Origin: Xylaria sp. FL1777
Lineage: Eukaryota > Ascomycota > Sordariomycetes > Xylariales > Xylariaceae
Direction of reading: 5' to 3'
DNA: 64,000 bases
Assembly (NCBI GenBank): GCA_022578965.1
Contig: MU400518.1
Span: 124,001-188,000, forward strand
A program made the position numbers and the translations under genes. Shown here piece after piece: positions 10,967 to 22,950 of the stretch (positions are counted from its first letter, which is position 1; each line of letters opens with the position of its first letter). The notes under the pieces were generated by a model that saw nothing but the letters and a program-made list of their open reading frames with translations, made no database searches and was not told the origin of the DNA.

Positions 10967-12700
10967 ATGACATCGTCGACTCCCCTCCTTCAGCGGCCTC
11001 AAGCAGTGCAAGCAAGGCTGGACAAGGCCGTCCCCCCGATTTTACGGCCTGTGCTTAGGGCCTATGTCCTAGGGTATGCATCGGCGGTTGCACCGCGGGT
11101 TCTGACCTTGATTCTGCAAAATGGGGCGAGGTGGAGGAGAGGCAGGGGTCTGAAGACAGATGCCCAGCCACCAGCACCACCACGAGACTCGTTCGCTGCA
11201 TCCCTACGACACATCCTCTGCACCGGACTGGACCCTCAGAGGTTCCCGGCCTTTTGTGCTACATTGGTCGGTGGCACAACACTTCTGGATGTAAGATGTT
11301 CCCTTTCCGAATAAATCGGGAGAACTGACGGAGAATATAGGTGCTGGTTAGAAGATTAATAAACCGTTTGAAAGTCAAATTATCAGATGTAGCTAGGCGG
11401 AGGTAAGATAGTAATGCCCACGACTTTTCATGCCCGAGAATTTCGTGTTAATTTCCTTTCTTAAAAAGGGACAATGCTTTTTTTAATCACAGCTTACCAC
11501 CAAAATATTTCTAACGCGTCTCCAGACTTTCGATATGGATTTCGTCATTTATAGCCGGCTGGCTCAGCCTGCGGCTGCTCCAATCCAAGAAGACCAACGC
11601 ATTCGCCACTACTGAAACCAGCACAACAGATAGCAACAAGCAAGAAACCGTCCGCTATGCCGGGCGAACGCTCGATCTAACTCTATTTGCCGCCACCAGG
11701 GCCGTCGATGTGATAGTCGGCGAGCTCTGGTCCCAGAGACGGCAGCGCCGGGTGGCCGCGGGTCGATGGTCGTGGGTGAGTGCGGACCGCTTACTAATAT
11801 AATACAATCCAAACATGACTTGAATATCTAACTTCTAACTATCACATACAGCTAGATTCATTCATATCGCAGATGGCCGACCCGTCCATATTCGCAGCCT
11901 CCTGCGCAGTCATAATGTGGGCGTGGTTCTACGCGCCGTCGGCCCTGCCACGCTCCTACAACAAATGGATCAGCTCGGCGGCGGCGGTCGACGGGCGCCT
12001 GATCGAGGCGCTGCGGCGGTGCCGCAGGGGCGAGCTGCGTTACGGCGAGGACACGGGGCAGGCGCCGCTGCTGCAGTCCATGTGCGCCGAGCACGGGTGG
12101 CCGGCGGCGTGGGGCGACCCGGCGGCCACGGTGCCGTTCCCCTGCGAGATGGTGCACATGGGCCGCGGCGGCGCCTCGTGCGAGCTCCACGCGCTGTGGC
12201 GCTTCGCGCGCTCCTTCCGCTGGGCCATGGCTACGTACCTACCGCTCAACGTGCTGGCGCGCCGGAAGGACGCGGCGGGCCTGCGCCGCGCCGTGCTGTC
12301 GGCCGCGCGGTCGTCCTCGTTCCTCGCCGCCTTCATCGCGCTGTTCTACTACGGCGTGTGTCTCGCGCGGACGCGCGTCGGGCCACATCTCGTGCCGAGC
12401 CACGACCATACGCGGTCCCGCCAGGCCATCGACGCCGGCCTCTGCGTCGGCTGCGGCTGCTTCCTGTGCGGGTGGAGCATCTTCCTCGAGGCCGCGGCAC
12501 GGCGCAAGGACATGGCATTATTCGTCGTGCCCCGGGCCCTCGCCACGCTGCTGCCCCGCCGCTACCCCCTCGCCAAGCAGTGGCGGGAGACGTTCGTCTT
12601 CGCCTTCAGCACGGCCGTCGTGTTCACCTGCGTCCGCGAGAACCGGAAAAGGGTCCGCGGGGTGCTGGGGGGCGTCTTGGGATCTGTCCTCGAGACTTAG
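10967..12700 (+). CDS. TMEM135-like integral membrane protein
   Basis: Four exons: 10967-11290, 11341-11402, 11526-11775 and 11852-12700; 494 residues. All three introns are short, begin GTAAGA, GTAAGA or GTGAGT, and have CTGAC or CTAAC branch sites. The tiny 62-nt second exon is required for phase: it gives ...TTLLD-VLVRRLINRLKV...RRR-LSIWISSFIAGWLSL without a break. The N-terminal half is hydrophobic with several probable membrane segments. The C-terminal half carries the family hallmark PCEMVH-x6-ASCELHALWRF (about 309-330) followed by MATYLPLNVL, matching the Cys/His-containing block of TMEM135 and its fungal relatives. Animal TMEM135 is linked to peroxisomes, mitochondria and lipid handling; the fungal role is not known to me. 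Exon 4 is much more GC-rich than its surroundings even though the AT block begins only about 260 bp after the stop. Confidence 0.85.
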
Positions 12701-13125
12701 ACCTGAAAAAAGGGGAGGGGCAGTTGGGAGAGGTGAGGGAGCAAAATTTATGGATATGGGGATTTGGTTACCTATGGGGAGTTAGAGGTGGCGATAGATC
12801 TCTGCGCCATGGATATTTGTATTCAAGTGTAAATTACCTGTACAATGACAATAGTAGTATATATTGTATTACTTGGGCTAACGGCCTACTGGCCATGCCG
12901 GTTTCTATTTCTTATATGTACAGGTAAAAACTGTGCTTGTAGGTCGAGAGCAAGCTGTAAGCAGCTCACTTTTTTTTTAGTAGCTAAGTAAAAACATTCT
13001 ATATTTACTTCTAAGTTGCACTAGTTTTATTACAATTTTATTAAGTGTTTTGCTTTTTACTTTTTTGCTTTTAGGTTGTTTGCTTACTTGTATTATGCTA
13101 TTAATTAAATATATGTACTTTTGTG

Positions 13126-13340
13126 CTTTTTAAATACTAGCTTAAAACTTTATAATTATTACATAAAGTTAAGTTTATACTTAAAAAAATAAATGTTAAA
13201 AAAAAAACATCTTTTAAGTATAATACTAAAAAACTATGTATAAATACTACTAATTTAAATAAAGCTAATTTATGCTTTTTAAGTTTTTATATAGCAATTA
13301 TTGCACAATATATATTATAGCTTATATTGCTTAAAAGCTA
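13126..13340 (+). repeat. Direct repeat copy A (215 bp), heavily RIP-mutated
   Basis: This aligns without a gap to 26216-26430 (constant offset 13,090). In the stretches compared, differences are transitions with this copy carrying the A or T: for example TATAATTATTACATAAAG here against TGTAATTACTACGTAAAG there. The identity of the element is not known; it could be an LTR fragment or the end of a larger element. Confidence 0.8.
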
Positions 13341-15256
13341 TAATTATTTCTTTTGCTAAATAGCTATTTTAGCTATTTATAAAAATAAAGCTATTTATAA
13401 ATGCTTTTTAATATTTATACTATTAACGCTTTTAATTTCTGTTTATTTTTTTTTAATATACGCTTATTAATATACTATAAATTTTTTACTAAATAGCCAT
13501 TTTTGCTATAAGCTAAAAATAAGTTACTGCTATTATATTTACTAAGTAACGTTATTTTTTTAAAGCTTTATAGTTTATATGTATTGCTATAATAATAACT
13601 TATAATAGCTTATAAGCTATTATAATATAGTTTAAACTTATTAGCTTATTATTTAACGCGTAAAACTTAATTGCTAGTTTTATAGGTTTTAATTAAGCTC
13701 TTTTTTTCTTGTAAATAAGCTTAAATTTAGTCTTTTAATGCTTTTAAACTATTAAAGTAGTTATATGCTAGTAATGCTTTATAGTTTTATATTAAATATT
13801 ACTAAAATTTAACTTTTTTTTTCTTGTTTAAATCTTTAACATAGTTAGTAATTTTTATAGCTAATTGCTAATTTAGTAGCTATATTTTAAACAGCAAAAA
13901 ATAGCTACTATAGCTATTAAGTTTTAAAGTCTAGTTATATATATAAATAGCCGCTTTTAATAAGGTTTAAAAATCAAAATAGCAATAAGTTAAACTTTTA
14001 TATAGCATAATTTGCTTAATATTACTATTAGCTTTTTTAACTTTGCTATTATTTTTAGGTTTTTTAAGTATAATTAACTTTATAATAAAACTGTTTAATT
14101 TATGTTAATTAGTTGCTTTTTTGCTTATAAATGCACTTATATTATTGTTTATTTATTTTTTAAAAAAACTAAATATTTTGCTAATTCGTTAAATTAGTAG
14201 TTTTATTGCTTTAAAATTAATATTAAGCATTATTTTTGCTTTAATTTACGCAATAATATATTTAACGTATATTAATAGCTTAAAATTAGCTATAAATGTA
14301 TGGTTTATAGCTTAATGCATAAGTAATAAAAGTAGTATAATAGGTTATAAGTTTAAAAGTTTATTTAATAATAGTTTTATTAGCTAGCATTAGCTATATT
14401 TAGTAATAACTTGCTAAGCAATAAATATAGCTTTTAAGTGCTAAAAATGCTTATTTAGCTCTTAAATTAAGCTTTTAATAGTAGTATGCCTTAGGTTAAT
14501 ATATGCATTTTTTGCGTTTTATAGCAATTTTAGCACTTTAAGTACTTTTAAAAGCGCTATAGCTTAAAATACTATATTAACTAAATATAAAAAGTTTTTT
14601 AAAGCTTATTTATAGTTAATTAGCTTAAATAGCATGCTATCTTTTTTAATAAAGTGCTGTTTTATTTACTTTAAACTTATATTACGTAGCAATTCGGTTT
14701 TAAAACAAAGATTTTTAAAAATAGCTTGCAAATTTATAATATTAAAGTGTTATAGTAGCATTATTAGCTATATTTTAGCTTTTAGCAATAACTTTATATT
14801 AGCTTTAGCTTTTATTAATAAAAAAACTAGTGTAACTAGTAGTTTTAATAGCTAGTTTGCTAAAACGTTTAATTTGCTTGTTTTATATATAATTTTTACG
14901 CTAAAATATTTAATAACGTTTAAAAAACGTACTATTTTTGCTAGTTATTTTATTTTTATTTTTATTATTATAAAAAACTTGTAATTTATACAAATAATAA
15001 CTTTTTTGCTTTTTACTTAATGCTACTAGTATTAAAGTGCTAGTATTATAACTAGCAACTTTTTTTTTTACGTTAAATAGTATAATTAATATACTTTAAG
15101 CTTTTTTAAAAAGTACGCTATTAAATGCAAAAATATAGTTGTTTTATAAAAATGTAGCTATATTAAACATGCTTTAATATAATATATACTTAAGTTAATA
15201 TTTATTATAAATAAAAGCTTTTAATTAAAAGCTTAAATAATTAACTATAATAAACC

Positions 15257-15741
15257 TGTTATATATTAATATAACAGGTTTGCTTTTAAGGTCTTAATTT
15301 GCAAGTAATAATAGGATTTTTAACAGTGGTTTATTAAGGAGGTTTTCGGAGTACTTTTATTACTATGCATTAATAAAAGTCTTAAAGAATTAAAAGTAAT
15401 AAATATATTAGTGCTTAATAGTTATAAAAAAATTAATAGCTAAAAAGCTAAAAACTAAATAAGTAACTAAATATAAAAAATGCATAATTATATAAACAAA
15501 GAAAAAATAAAAAAAGTAGTAACTTTTTTTAAATTATTACAAGTTTAGTAAGCACTAAATTACTATAAGCTTAGTAAGCCTTAAATTACTATAAGCTTAA
15601 TAAACTTTAAATTACTATAAGCTTAATAAACTAAGTAAGTTATTACATAACTTTAGTTTTAGTTAGCAAAAAAAAAGGTATAAAGTATATATAAAAGCAT
15701 TAGGCTGCTTTAAAGGCTACTTTTATGCTAATTTCGTAACA
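15257..15741 (+). repeat. 5' LTR of the decayed retrotransposon
   Basis: 485 bp, TG...CA ends. A hairpin with 13-bp arms (15252-15264 and 15269-15281) straddles the left end. From 15551 there are three 26-bp tandem units, each with the core TAAATTACTATAAGCTTA, also present at the same offset in the other LTR. Confidence 0.75.
15551..15628 (+). repeat. 26-bp tandem repeat inside the 5' LTR (three units)
   Basis: Units begin AGCACTAAATTAC, AGCCTTAAATTAC and AACTTTAAATTAC and continue TATAAGCTTARTA. The same array lies at 22760-22837 in the 3' LTR, so it predates the insertion of this element. Confidence 0.8.
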
Positions 15742-15915
15742 TTATTTCTTTTTTTCTAGAATTGTTGTTTTAACAATTTTTCCGTAAGTATTTTTTTTTT
15801 TTTTTTTTTTTTATATGTTATAATATTAAAACGCATTAAAAAAACTAACTGCTTATTTAAAACAAAGCAAAGATTTATTTTTGCTTCTTTTATTAATTTT
15901 ACTAGCTATAAAGTT

Positions 15916-16359
15916 ATGCTTTGTTCTTGCTGCTTTAATCGGTTATTAACATGCAAAATAACAAATAATATGTTTTATTATTTTAAATGCGTACGCATTA
16001 GTTGCTTCTGCAACAAATTAAAAGTTTTAATTAACTTAATTAATAATATAGTTTTTAAACACTGTTATTTTAAAAAAAAAAAAAAGCAGGCAAAGCAATA
16101 GCTACTTTTAATTTAAAAAAAATTAAAATAAGCTTAAAATAGCTTTAACTTTATTTTAAGCAAATTAACTTAGCTTTGCATATAAAAACGTTTTTTAAAA
16201 GCAAAAAGTATTAAAATAGTTTAATAAAAGCTTTAGTTCTTAAATAAACTAAATAAAATAAAGCGCATTAAAAAAGAACAAAAAGCGCTAACAAAAAAGC
16301 AAAAACAACAAAAAAAGCAAGCTAAAGCAACGCAAGCTGCTTTATTTAAGTTTAATTAA
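15916..16359 (+). pseudogene. Remnant of a transposon reading frame: Cys-rich segment, then a Lys/Gln-rich tail
   Basis: One frame carries a 61-codon open stretch with clustered cysteines (MLCSCCFNRLLTCK, FKCVRISCFCNK) ending in KKKKKQAKQ. After several TAA/TAG stops that C-to-T changes could have made, the same frame continues as KKEQKALTKKQKQQKKQAKA and stops at 16357-16359. Cysteine pairs followed by a charged coil near the 5' LTR would fit the end of a gag-like or transposase-like protein. The reading is tentative, because A-rich DNA encodes Lys by chance. Confidence 0.35.
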
Positions 16360-19300
16360 GATTTTTTAAGCGTTTTTTTTAAAGTTAACTTTCTTTTTTT
16401 AGTTTTAAGCAGTTAAAGTATTAGCAATAAAATTAATTTATAACTACTTTAGTAGTTTTTAAGTATTTTTTAAGTTTTTAAGTATTATTAATATATAAAT
16501 ATTCTTTTTATTTAACAAAATATTTTAAGTTATTATTATTTTAACAAAAATTTAGTATATTTTTAACTTTATAAACATTTTAATTTGTTTTTATTTTTAG
16601 TTATGTTTTAATAAATGTTTTAATAAGTGCTAGTTTTAATAAAAAAATATAAAAAATAAAATAAATTTGCATATTTTTTAGTAATAATAATTTATAGTTA
16701 ATAAGTAAAATAACTTCTTTAATTTTAAAAAAGCTAAGTTTTTTAAATTTTAATTTATTGCTTAGTTGTTTTGTTTTAATTTAAGAAATATTAATGTTTG
16801 TATTTTGTTTTTGTTATAGTAAATAAACTTTGTTTTTTTTTTTAAAAGTTAGTTTTTTAGTTCGTTTTTTGTTATAATATATTAACATTTGTTATTATAA
16901 AAATTAAAAGCATAATTATAGTTTAGCTTGTAGCATTTTAATTTTTATTACAATAGTTTTTACTTAAGGTACTATAGTTAAAATAGCAAATATTTCTATT
17001 AATGTTTTTTTTTGTTTTTTAATAGTTGCTTACTATTTATAAACAGCTTTATGTAAAAATATATTTATATTTTTGTTTATTAATATATTATATAAAATTT
17101 ATACTATTAATAATAGTTTTACTTAATTATTTTATTAGTAGTTAATATAACTTTATAAATATTGTTTTAATATTTAGTTTAATTTTTTTGTTTATTTATT
17201 TGTTTATAAGTAGTAAGCAATTAAAAACTTTAGTTTAATACTAATAAGTTTAAAAAAGCTAGTTTTAAACTTAAAAATAAACAATTTATTTTGGTTTAAA
17301 ATAATCTTTTTTAATAACTTATGCTTATTTAAATATTAGCATATAAAAGCATATATAAGTTATTTAGCTGTTATATTTTCTTTAAACAGTAAAAAGTAAG
17401 CATACTTAATAAGTTTATTAATAATAACTTATATTTTATTATATTATACTTTTATAATTAAATTAGTTAATAAAAGTAATACTATAATAAAATTTTAAGC
17501 AATAATATGCTATGCTTATTTAAGTATTTATATAAGTTATAGTAGTTTATAAAGCTTATGTTAAGCTGCTTTAGTTTTGTTATAAATATTGCACTTTTTT
17601 ATAATAAACTTAACTATGTTTTATAGTTTTAAAAAATTATATTTTTTTTATAGTTGTTTAACTATTTTTATTGCTTTTTAGTGTTTATATAATAAATGTT
17701 TATAAAATTCTTTAATAAACTTATTTTATAAAAATTCTAGTAAATAAACCTTACGTTTATATATTAGCTTGTTTTTTTTTAATCTTTTGTATTTTTGTAG
17801 TTTTGCTAACTTTTTTAAGTTATAAGCTTATTATAGCTATATATTCGTAAGGTTTTTAAGTATGATTTTAACTTTTAAGCTTTTATTTCTTTAAAGATAT
17901 AACACTTAAATGTTTTTTTTTAAAACTTTAAATTTCTTTTAACTTTGTTAGCTTAATATGTTTACTTAAATGTTTTCTTTTTTTTTAATATAGCATATTT
18001 TAAAGTTAAATTTAAAAAAAAAAACTATTTAATTTTTATATTGTTTAATAATTTTTTACGTAGTTATAAATTTTGTTAAGTTTTAATAATTTAAATAGAT
18101 TTTAATTAGCTTTATAGTTTTTATAAAAAACAGTTTTTACTTTTTAAGTGCTATAATAATTGTAAGCAGTTCTTTGTTATATATAAAATATTATAATGCT
18201 ATATTTTATAGTGCTTTAAAATAATAAGCTACTAAGTGCTATTTTTTGTTGTTTTTTAGTTGTTTTAAAATTTCTGCAATTATATTATTTAAGGCATTTA
18301 TTTTTAGCTTTTTCTTTTTTTATAAATTAAGTAGTTTAATTACAAAGTTAAAAATAACTTTTAGTTTTAGTTTTTTAAAAGCTTTTTAAGCTTTCTTTAA
18401 AATTAAAAAGGATTTTTTTTTGTATTTTTTTTTTGTATACTTTATAAAATAAAACGCCATTTTCCTAAAGTCTTAAATTAACATTTAAACATAGTTTAAA
18501 AATTTTAATGCTTGTTATATATTTATAATAGTAGCTAAGTTAAGTATTTTTTAGTTTTATATTATGTTAATTTTTAACTATTAAATCTATATTTATTTTA
18601 AGGTAATTATAAATTTTAAAAAGTTGATTTTTTGTATATATTATATATATTTTTTTATATTAAGTTATAATTTTGCTTGTTTAAGCGTTTTTAACACTTA
18701 AGTTATATGTTTTTTGTATTTTTTTAATATTTTAAAATAAATTAAAATATTATTTAAGTAAATAAACATAAATTTGTTTAAAAACTTTTATAAAATTATT
18801 ATTATTATATATTAAAAGCTAGCTAATATGTTCTATAGTTTTTATAGCATAACTATATATTTATATAGTTTATATACTGTTTATATAACAGTTTTTTATT
18901 TTTTTTTTTAGTTATTTTAATAGCATAATATTTATTTAAAATATTAACTGCTATAAACTATTTTGCTTAACTAATGTTTTTTTTTATAGTTATTAATAAA
19001 GTAAAAAAATATTTATTTGCAATAATAATTACGTTTAATAGTTAATAGTTAATTATTATTTGTTATACTAGTTTTTTTTTTTCATTAATTAGTTGTTTTT
19101 TATTTTTTATTTTAAATATTAGCACTATAAAGTATTTAACAAATAACTAAAATTCTTTTAGGAATTTTCTTGCTAAATTTTTTTAAATATATTTTTATAA
19201 AGCGTTTGTTTTGTTTAAGCTTATATAATATACTTAATAAAGCTTTAGTTAACATTTTTCCTTAATAAAAATGTAGTAATTTTATAAGCTATGTTTAAAA

Positions 19301-22300
19301 AGTTTTTTTTTTTTTCTTTTTTTAAATAGTTTATAGAATTTATAATATACTTTTAGTATTTTATTTAGGATTTTTTTTGCGATTTTTCTAATTTTTTTGC
19401 TTTGTTTTTTGCTTTTTTAATTAATAGTTTTTGCTTTTTATTAAATTAAAAGGTTGCTAGTTTTTAGCTATAGTATTTCTAAAATAATATTATAATTAAA
19501 TATATTAGCAATATTTAATATAATTTGTTTTTTGTGTTTTTATATAAATATATTAAAAAGTTTAGTTTTTTTAAGTATATAACTGTTATTATAACTAAAA
19601 GTGCTTTTATTAAATTTTTTAATTTTTTAAGATTTTTGCTTGTATTTTTAAGGAATTTTATTTTGTTTTATTACTTTAAGTAAAATTATATTAGCTTATA
19701 CTTTTAAGTTAATTAAAATATTATACTTTTTTTTTTAATATATAAGTTTAACTTTAAATTAGTTTTGCTAGTTATTATATTAAACTTTATGTAAGGCCTT
19801 AGTTTTTTTAACTATTTGCTGCTTTTTTAATAAGTGCTTATTTTGTTTTTTGATTTTTTTTTATAAAATGTTTAAATGCTTGTTTTATTTTGCATTTTAA
19901 ATATTATTGCGCTTTGTTTTATTTTTGTTTTTAGTTAAACTTTAAATTGCAGTTTTTAAGCTTTTTTGCTTTTAACAATTATTTCTTAGTATAATTATAC
20001 TTTAATTAGCTAGTAATATTTACAGCAGTTATTTTTACATTTTTTTAAAATAGTGTTATAAGTGCAATTAAAATTCTTTTTAAATGTTATAAATCTTTAT
20101 AAATTTTTATAGTAAACTATAGTTATAATTAATTACTTTAATTTATAAAAGTTCTATATTTTTATTTTTGCAATTTGTTTAAAAAACTAATTATTTTTTA
20201 GTTTATTAAATAAATATTAATAATAATAATATATTATATAGTAATTTTATAGTATTTTGTTATATTTTAAATCTTTTAAGCATAAAATATTATTATTGTT
20301 TTTTATTATAGTTTTATTATAATAATAACTTTTAATAATTAATTAAATTGCTAGCTTTAGTTTTTAAAACATATTAGTTTTTATGCTAACTATTAATGCT
20401 TTTTTGTTTTGTTATATTTAAAACAGTTTAAGCTATAAAAATATTTCGTTTATTTTTATTAGTTTTTTCTTTATAGTGTTTTTTATAGCTTTTAATTTTA
20501 TTTATTTTTGTTTTAAAGTTTTATAAGTTCTGTTTTTTTAAGTTTATTTAACAATTAAATGTTTTAGTAGTTTATAATTAGTTTAATAATTACATTATTT
20601 ATAGTTATAGTTTTGTTTTTTTAAACATAACTTTTTTTTAAGCTATATTTTAAGCTTTAATAGTTTAAAGTTTTTATAGTTTTATAAGTTTGCTAATTAT
20701 ATTAACTTACTACTTTTTATTGTTTATTACTTTTAATTAAACTATTTTTTTAAGTTATATATTAAATAACTTTAATTGTTTATATAGTAAATATATTTTT
20801 TTGCAATTTATTTTAATAATTATAAAGCTTTTAAATAATATTTATATGCTTGTTTATTTTAACTTATATAAATAAAGCATTTAAATTTATTTAATATAAT
20901 ACTTTTGTTTTAACTTAAAATAGCAACTTTATATTTTTGCTTTAAAAACATATTTTTTAAGTTGCTTTGTTATTTTTTATTATTTTAGACTTTTATAACT
21001 TATACTTTTTTTTTAAGTTAAAAAATCTTTTTTTTTTTATAGCTTTTTTTTCTGTTTTTTTTTTCGGATTAGCATTATTTTTAAAAGTGTTTTTTTTTCT
21101 ATAGTTATAACATTTAACTTTAAACATATCTTAGGGTTATTATTCCTGGATTTTACTAATTTATTTAAACTTCTGTTTAATATTTTCTTAAATATTTTTT
21201 TTTTTGTTTTTTCTAGTTCTTTTAGTTTTAAAATACTAATTAAATAATTATTAATTAATTATAATAGCTATATTAATATATATATTAATTTTTGCTAGTT
21301 TATTTATTTTATATAATTTATTTTAAACTTAAGTTTTAAGTTTACTATAAAATAAATAAAATAATACAAGCTTAAGCAATTTTAAAATTATTATTAATTA
21401 TTTAAATTTTATAGCATAATTTACTATTACTTTTATTTATTTTAAGCAATAAAGTGCTTTTTTTGCATGTTTTACTTTTTAAGTATTTTTAAATAGTGCT
21501 TTTATTTAATTTTTAAACTTAACGTAATTTTTAAAAATTTCTTTTGTTTTTAGCTTAAAGTTAATTAATTTGTTAGTTTTTAAAAAATCTTTTAAAATAA
21601 ATTAAAACTATTTTAATATTTTTTTTAATAAAAATTATAAAATAGTTATTATTTTTTAGTCCTTTTTTATAATAGTAATAAAGTGCTATTTTAAATAAAG
21701 TTTAGCATAAATTAAAAAAGCTTTTATATTTATAGGTTTATTATAAAGCTTTAAAGCAGTAAGTTTAAAACTTTTAATGTTTAGCATTTTTAATATTATA
21801 AATAATCCTAATAATAAAAGCAGTAGTAATAATAAAAAGTTAAGTTTTTTATTTTAAATTATTACTTTAAATATAGCAATAATAAAAGTAAGCATTAAGT
21901 TTGCTAATAATAGTATTAATATTAGTTATAATATAATTACTTGTTTAAAACTTTGATTTATTATTATAATAGCAGTTATTATTGCTGCTTTAATTATTAT
22001 AGCTAGAATTTATGCTAGTTTAAAAATTATAACGCTTAATATTTAAGCTGCTTTTTAAATTAAAGCAACTAGTTTGCTTTATAATACTAGCATTAACATT
22101 AGTTTTTCTTTATTATTACTGCTTAACTTTTTTTTTTTTACTACTGCTTTTTTTTTAATAAAAGTAGCTAATAAAAGTACTAAGGTTTATTGTTTTAATA
22201 CGTTACTAGTTTTAAAAATCTTTAAGATTTTTAAACTTAATTTTTAACTTTTTGTTTTTAGTAGCATAACTTAAATTTAGTTTATTAATTATTAAGTAAA

Positions 22301-22465
22301 GTTTATTTATATAATGCTATTTAGCATTTTTATTTTTTGAATATTTTTTTAGTATACTTTTAAAAGTTTATTTTATAAATCATTTATTATTTAACTTTTT
22401 ATACTAATATTTGTTTTTATATGTTAAGTTTTATTAATTAAAAAGCTATTAAAGTATAATAAACT

Positions 22466-22950
22466 TATTATATATTAATATAACAGGTTTGCTTTTAAAG
22501 TCTTAATTTATAAGTAATAATAAAATCTTTAATAGTAGTTTATTAAGGAAGTTTTTAAAGTACTTTTATTACTATGCATTAATAAAGGTTTTAAAAAATT
22601 AAAAGTAATAAATATATTAATGCTTAATAGTTATAAAAAAATTAATAACTAAAGAGCTAAAAACTAAATAAATAACTAAATATAAAAAGTGCATAATTAT
22701 ATAAACAAAAAAAAAATAAAAAAAGTAGTAACTTCTTTTAAATTATTGTAAATCTAGTAAGCACTAAATTACTATAAGCTTAGTAAGCCTTAAATTACTA
22801 TAAGCTTAATAAGCCTTAAATTACTGTAAGCTTAGTGAGCTAAATAAGTTGTTACGTAACTTTAGCTTTAGCTAGCAAAAGAAAAAATATAAAGTATATA
22901 TAAAGGCATTAAGCCGCTTTAAAGGCTACTTTCGTGCTAATTTTATAACA
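22466..22950 (+). repeat. 3' LTR of the decayed retrotransposon
   Basis: 485 bp, collinear with 15257-15741. Some sites are mutated only here (TATTA start), others only in the left copy (for example GTTACGTAAC here against ATTACATAAC there), so both copies were hit independently. Confidence 0.75.

Larger units (their letters stand above)
15257..22950 (+). mobile_element. Decayed LTR retrotransposon (RIP-inactivated)
   Basis: The element is defined by two 485-bp direct repeats at 15257-15741 and 22466-22950, exactly 7,209 bp apart with no net insertion or deletion. The left repeat begins TGTTA and ends TAACA, the TG..CA ends expected of LTRs; the right one begins TATTA, explained by one G-to-A change. 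Internal length is 6,724 bp, a usual size for a gag-pol element. A TATATATAAAAG box lies at 15686-15697 in the left LTR, suggesting plus orientation. I could not recognise reverse transcriptase or integrase motifs because of the mutation load, nor a target-site duplication (flanks AAACC and TTAAC do not match) or a clear primer-binding site. Similarity extends slightly beyond both LTR ends (TATAATAAAC before, ATTA after), so the true repeat may be about 499 bp. Confidence 0.75.

Noticed and set aside
11917..12927. 336-codon plus frame rich in Arg, Ala and Gly
   Set aside because: It is a GC-driven shifted frame of the TMEM135-like exon 4, which has the conserved family motifs.
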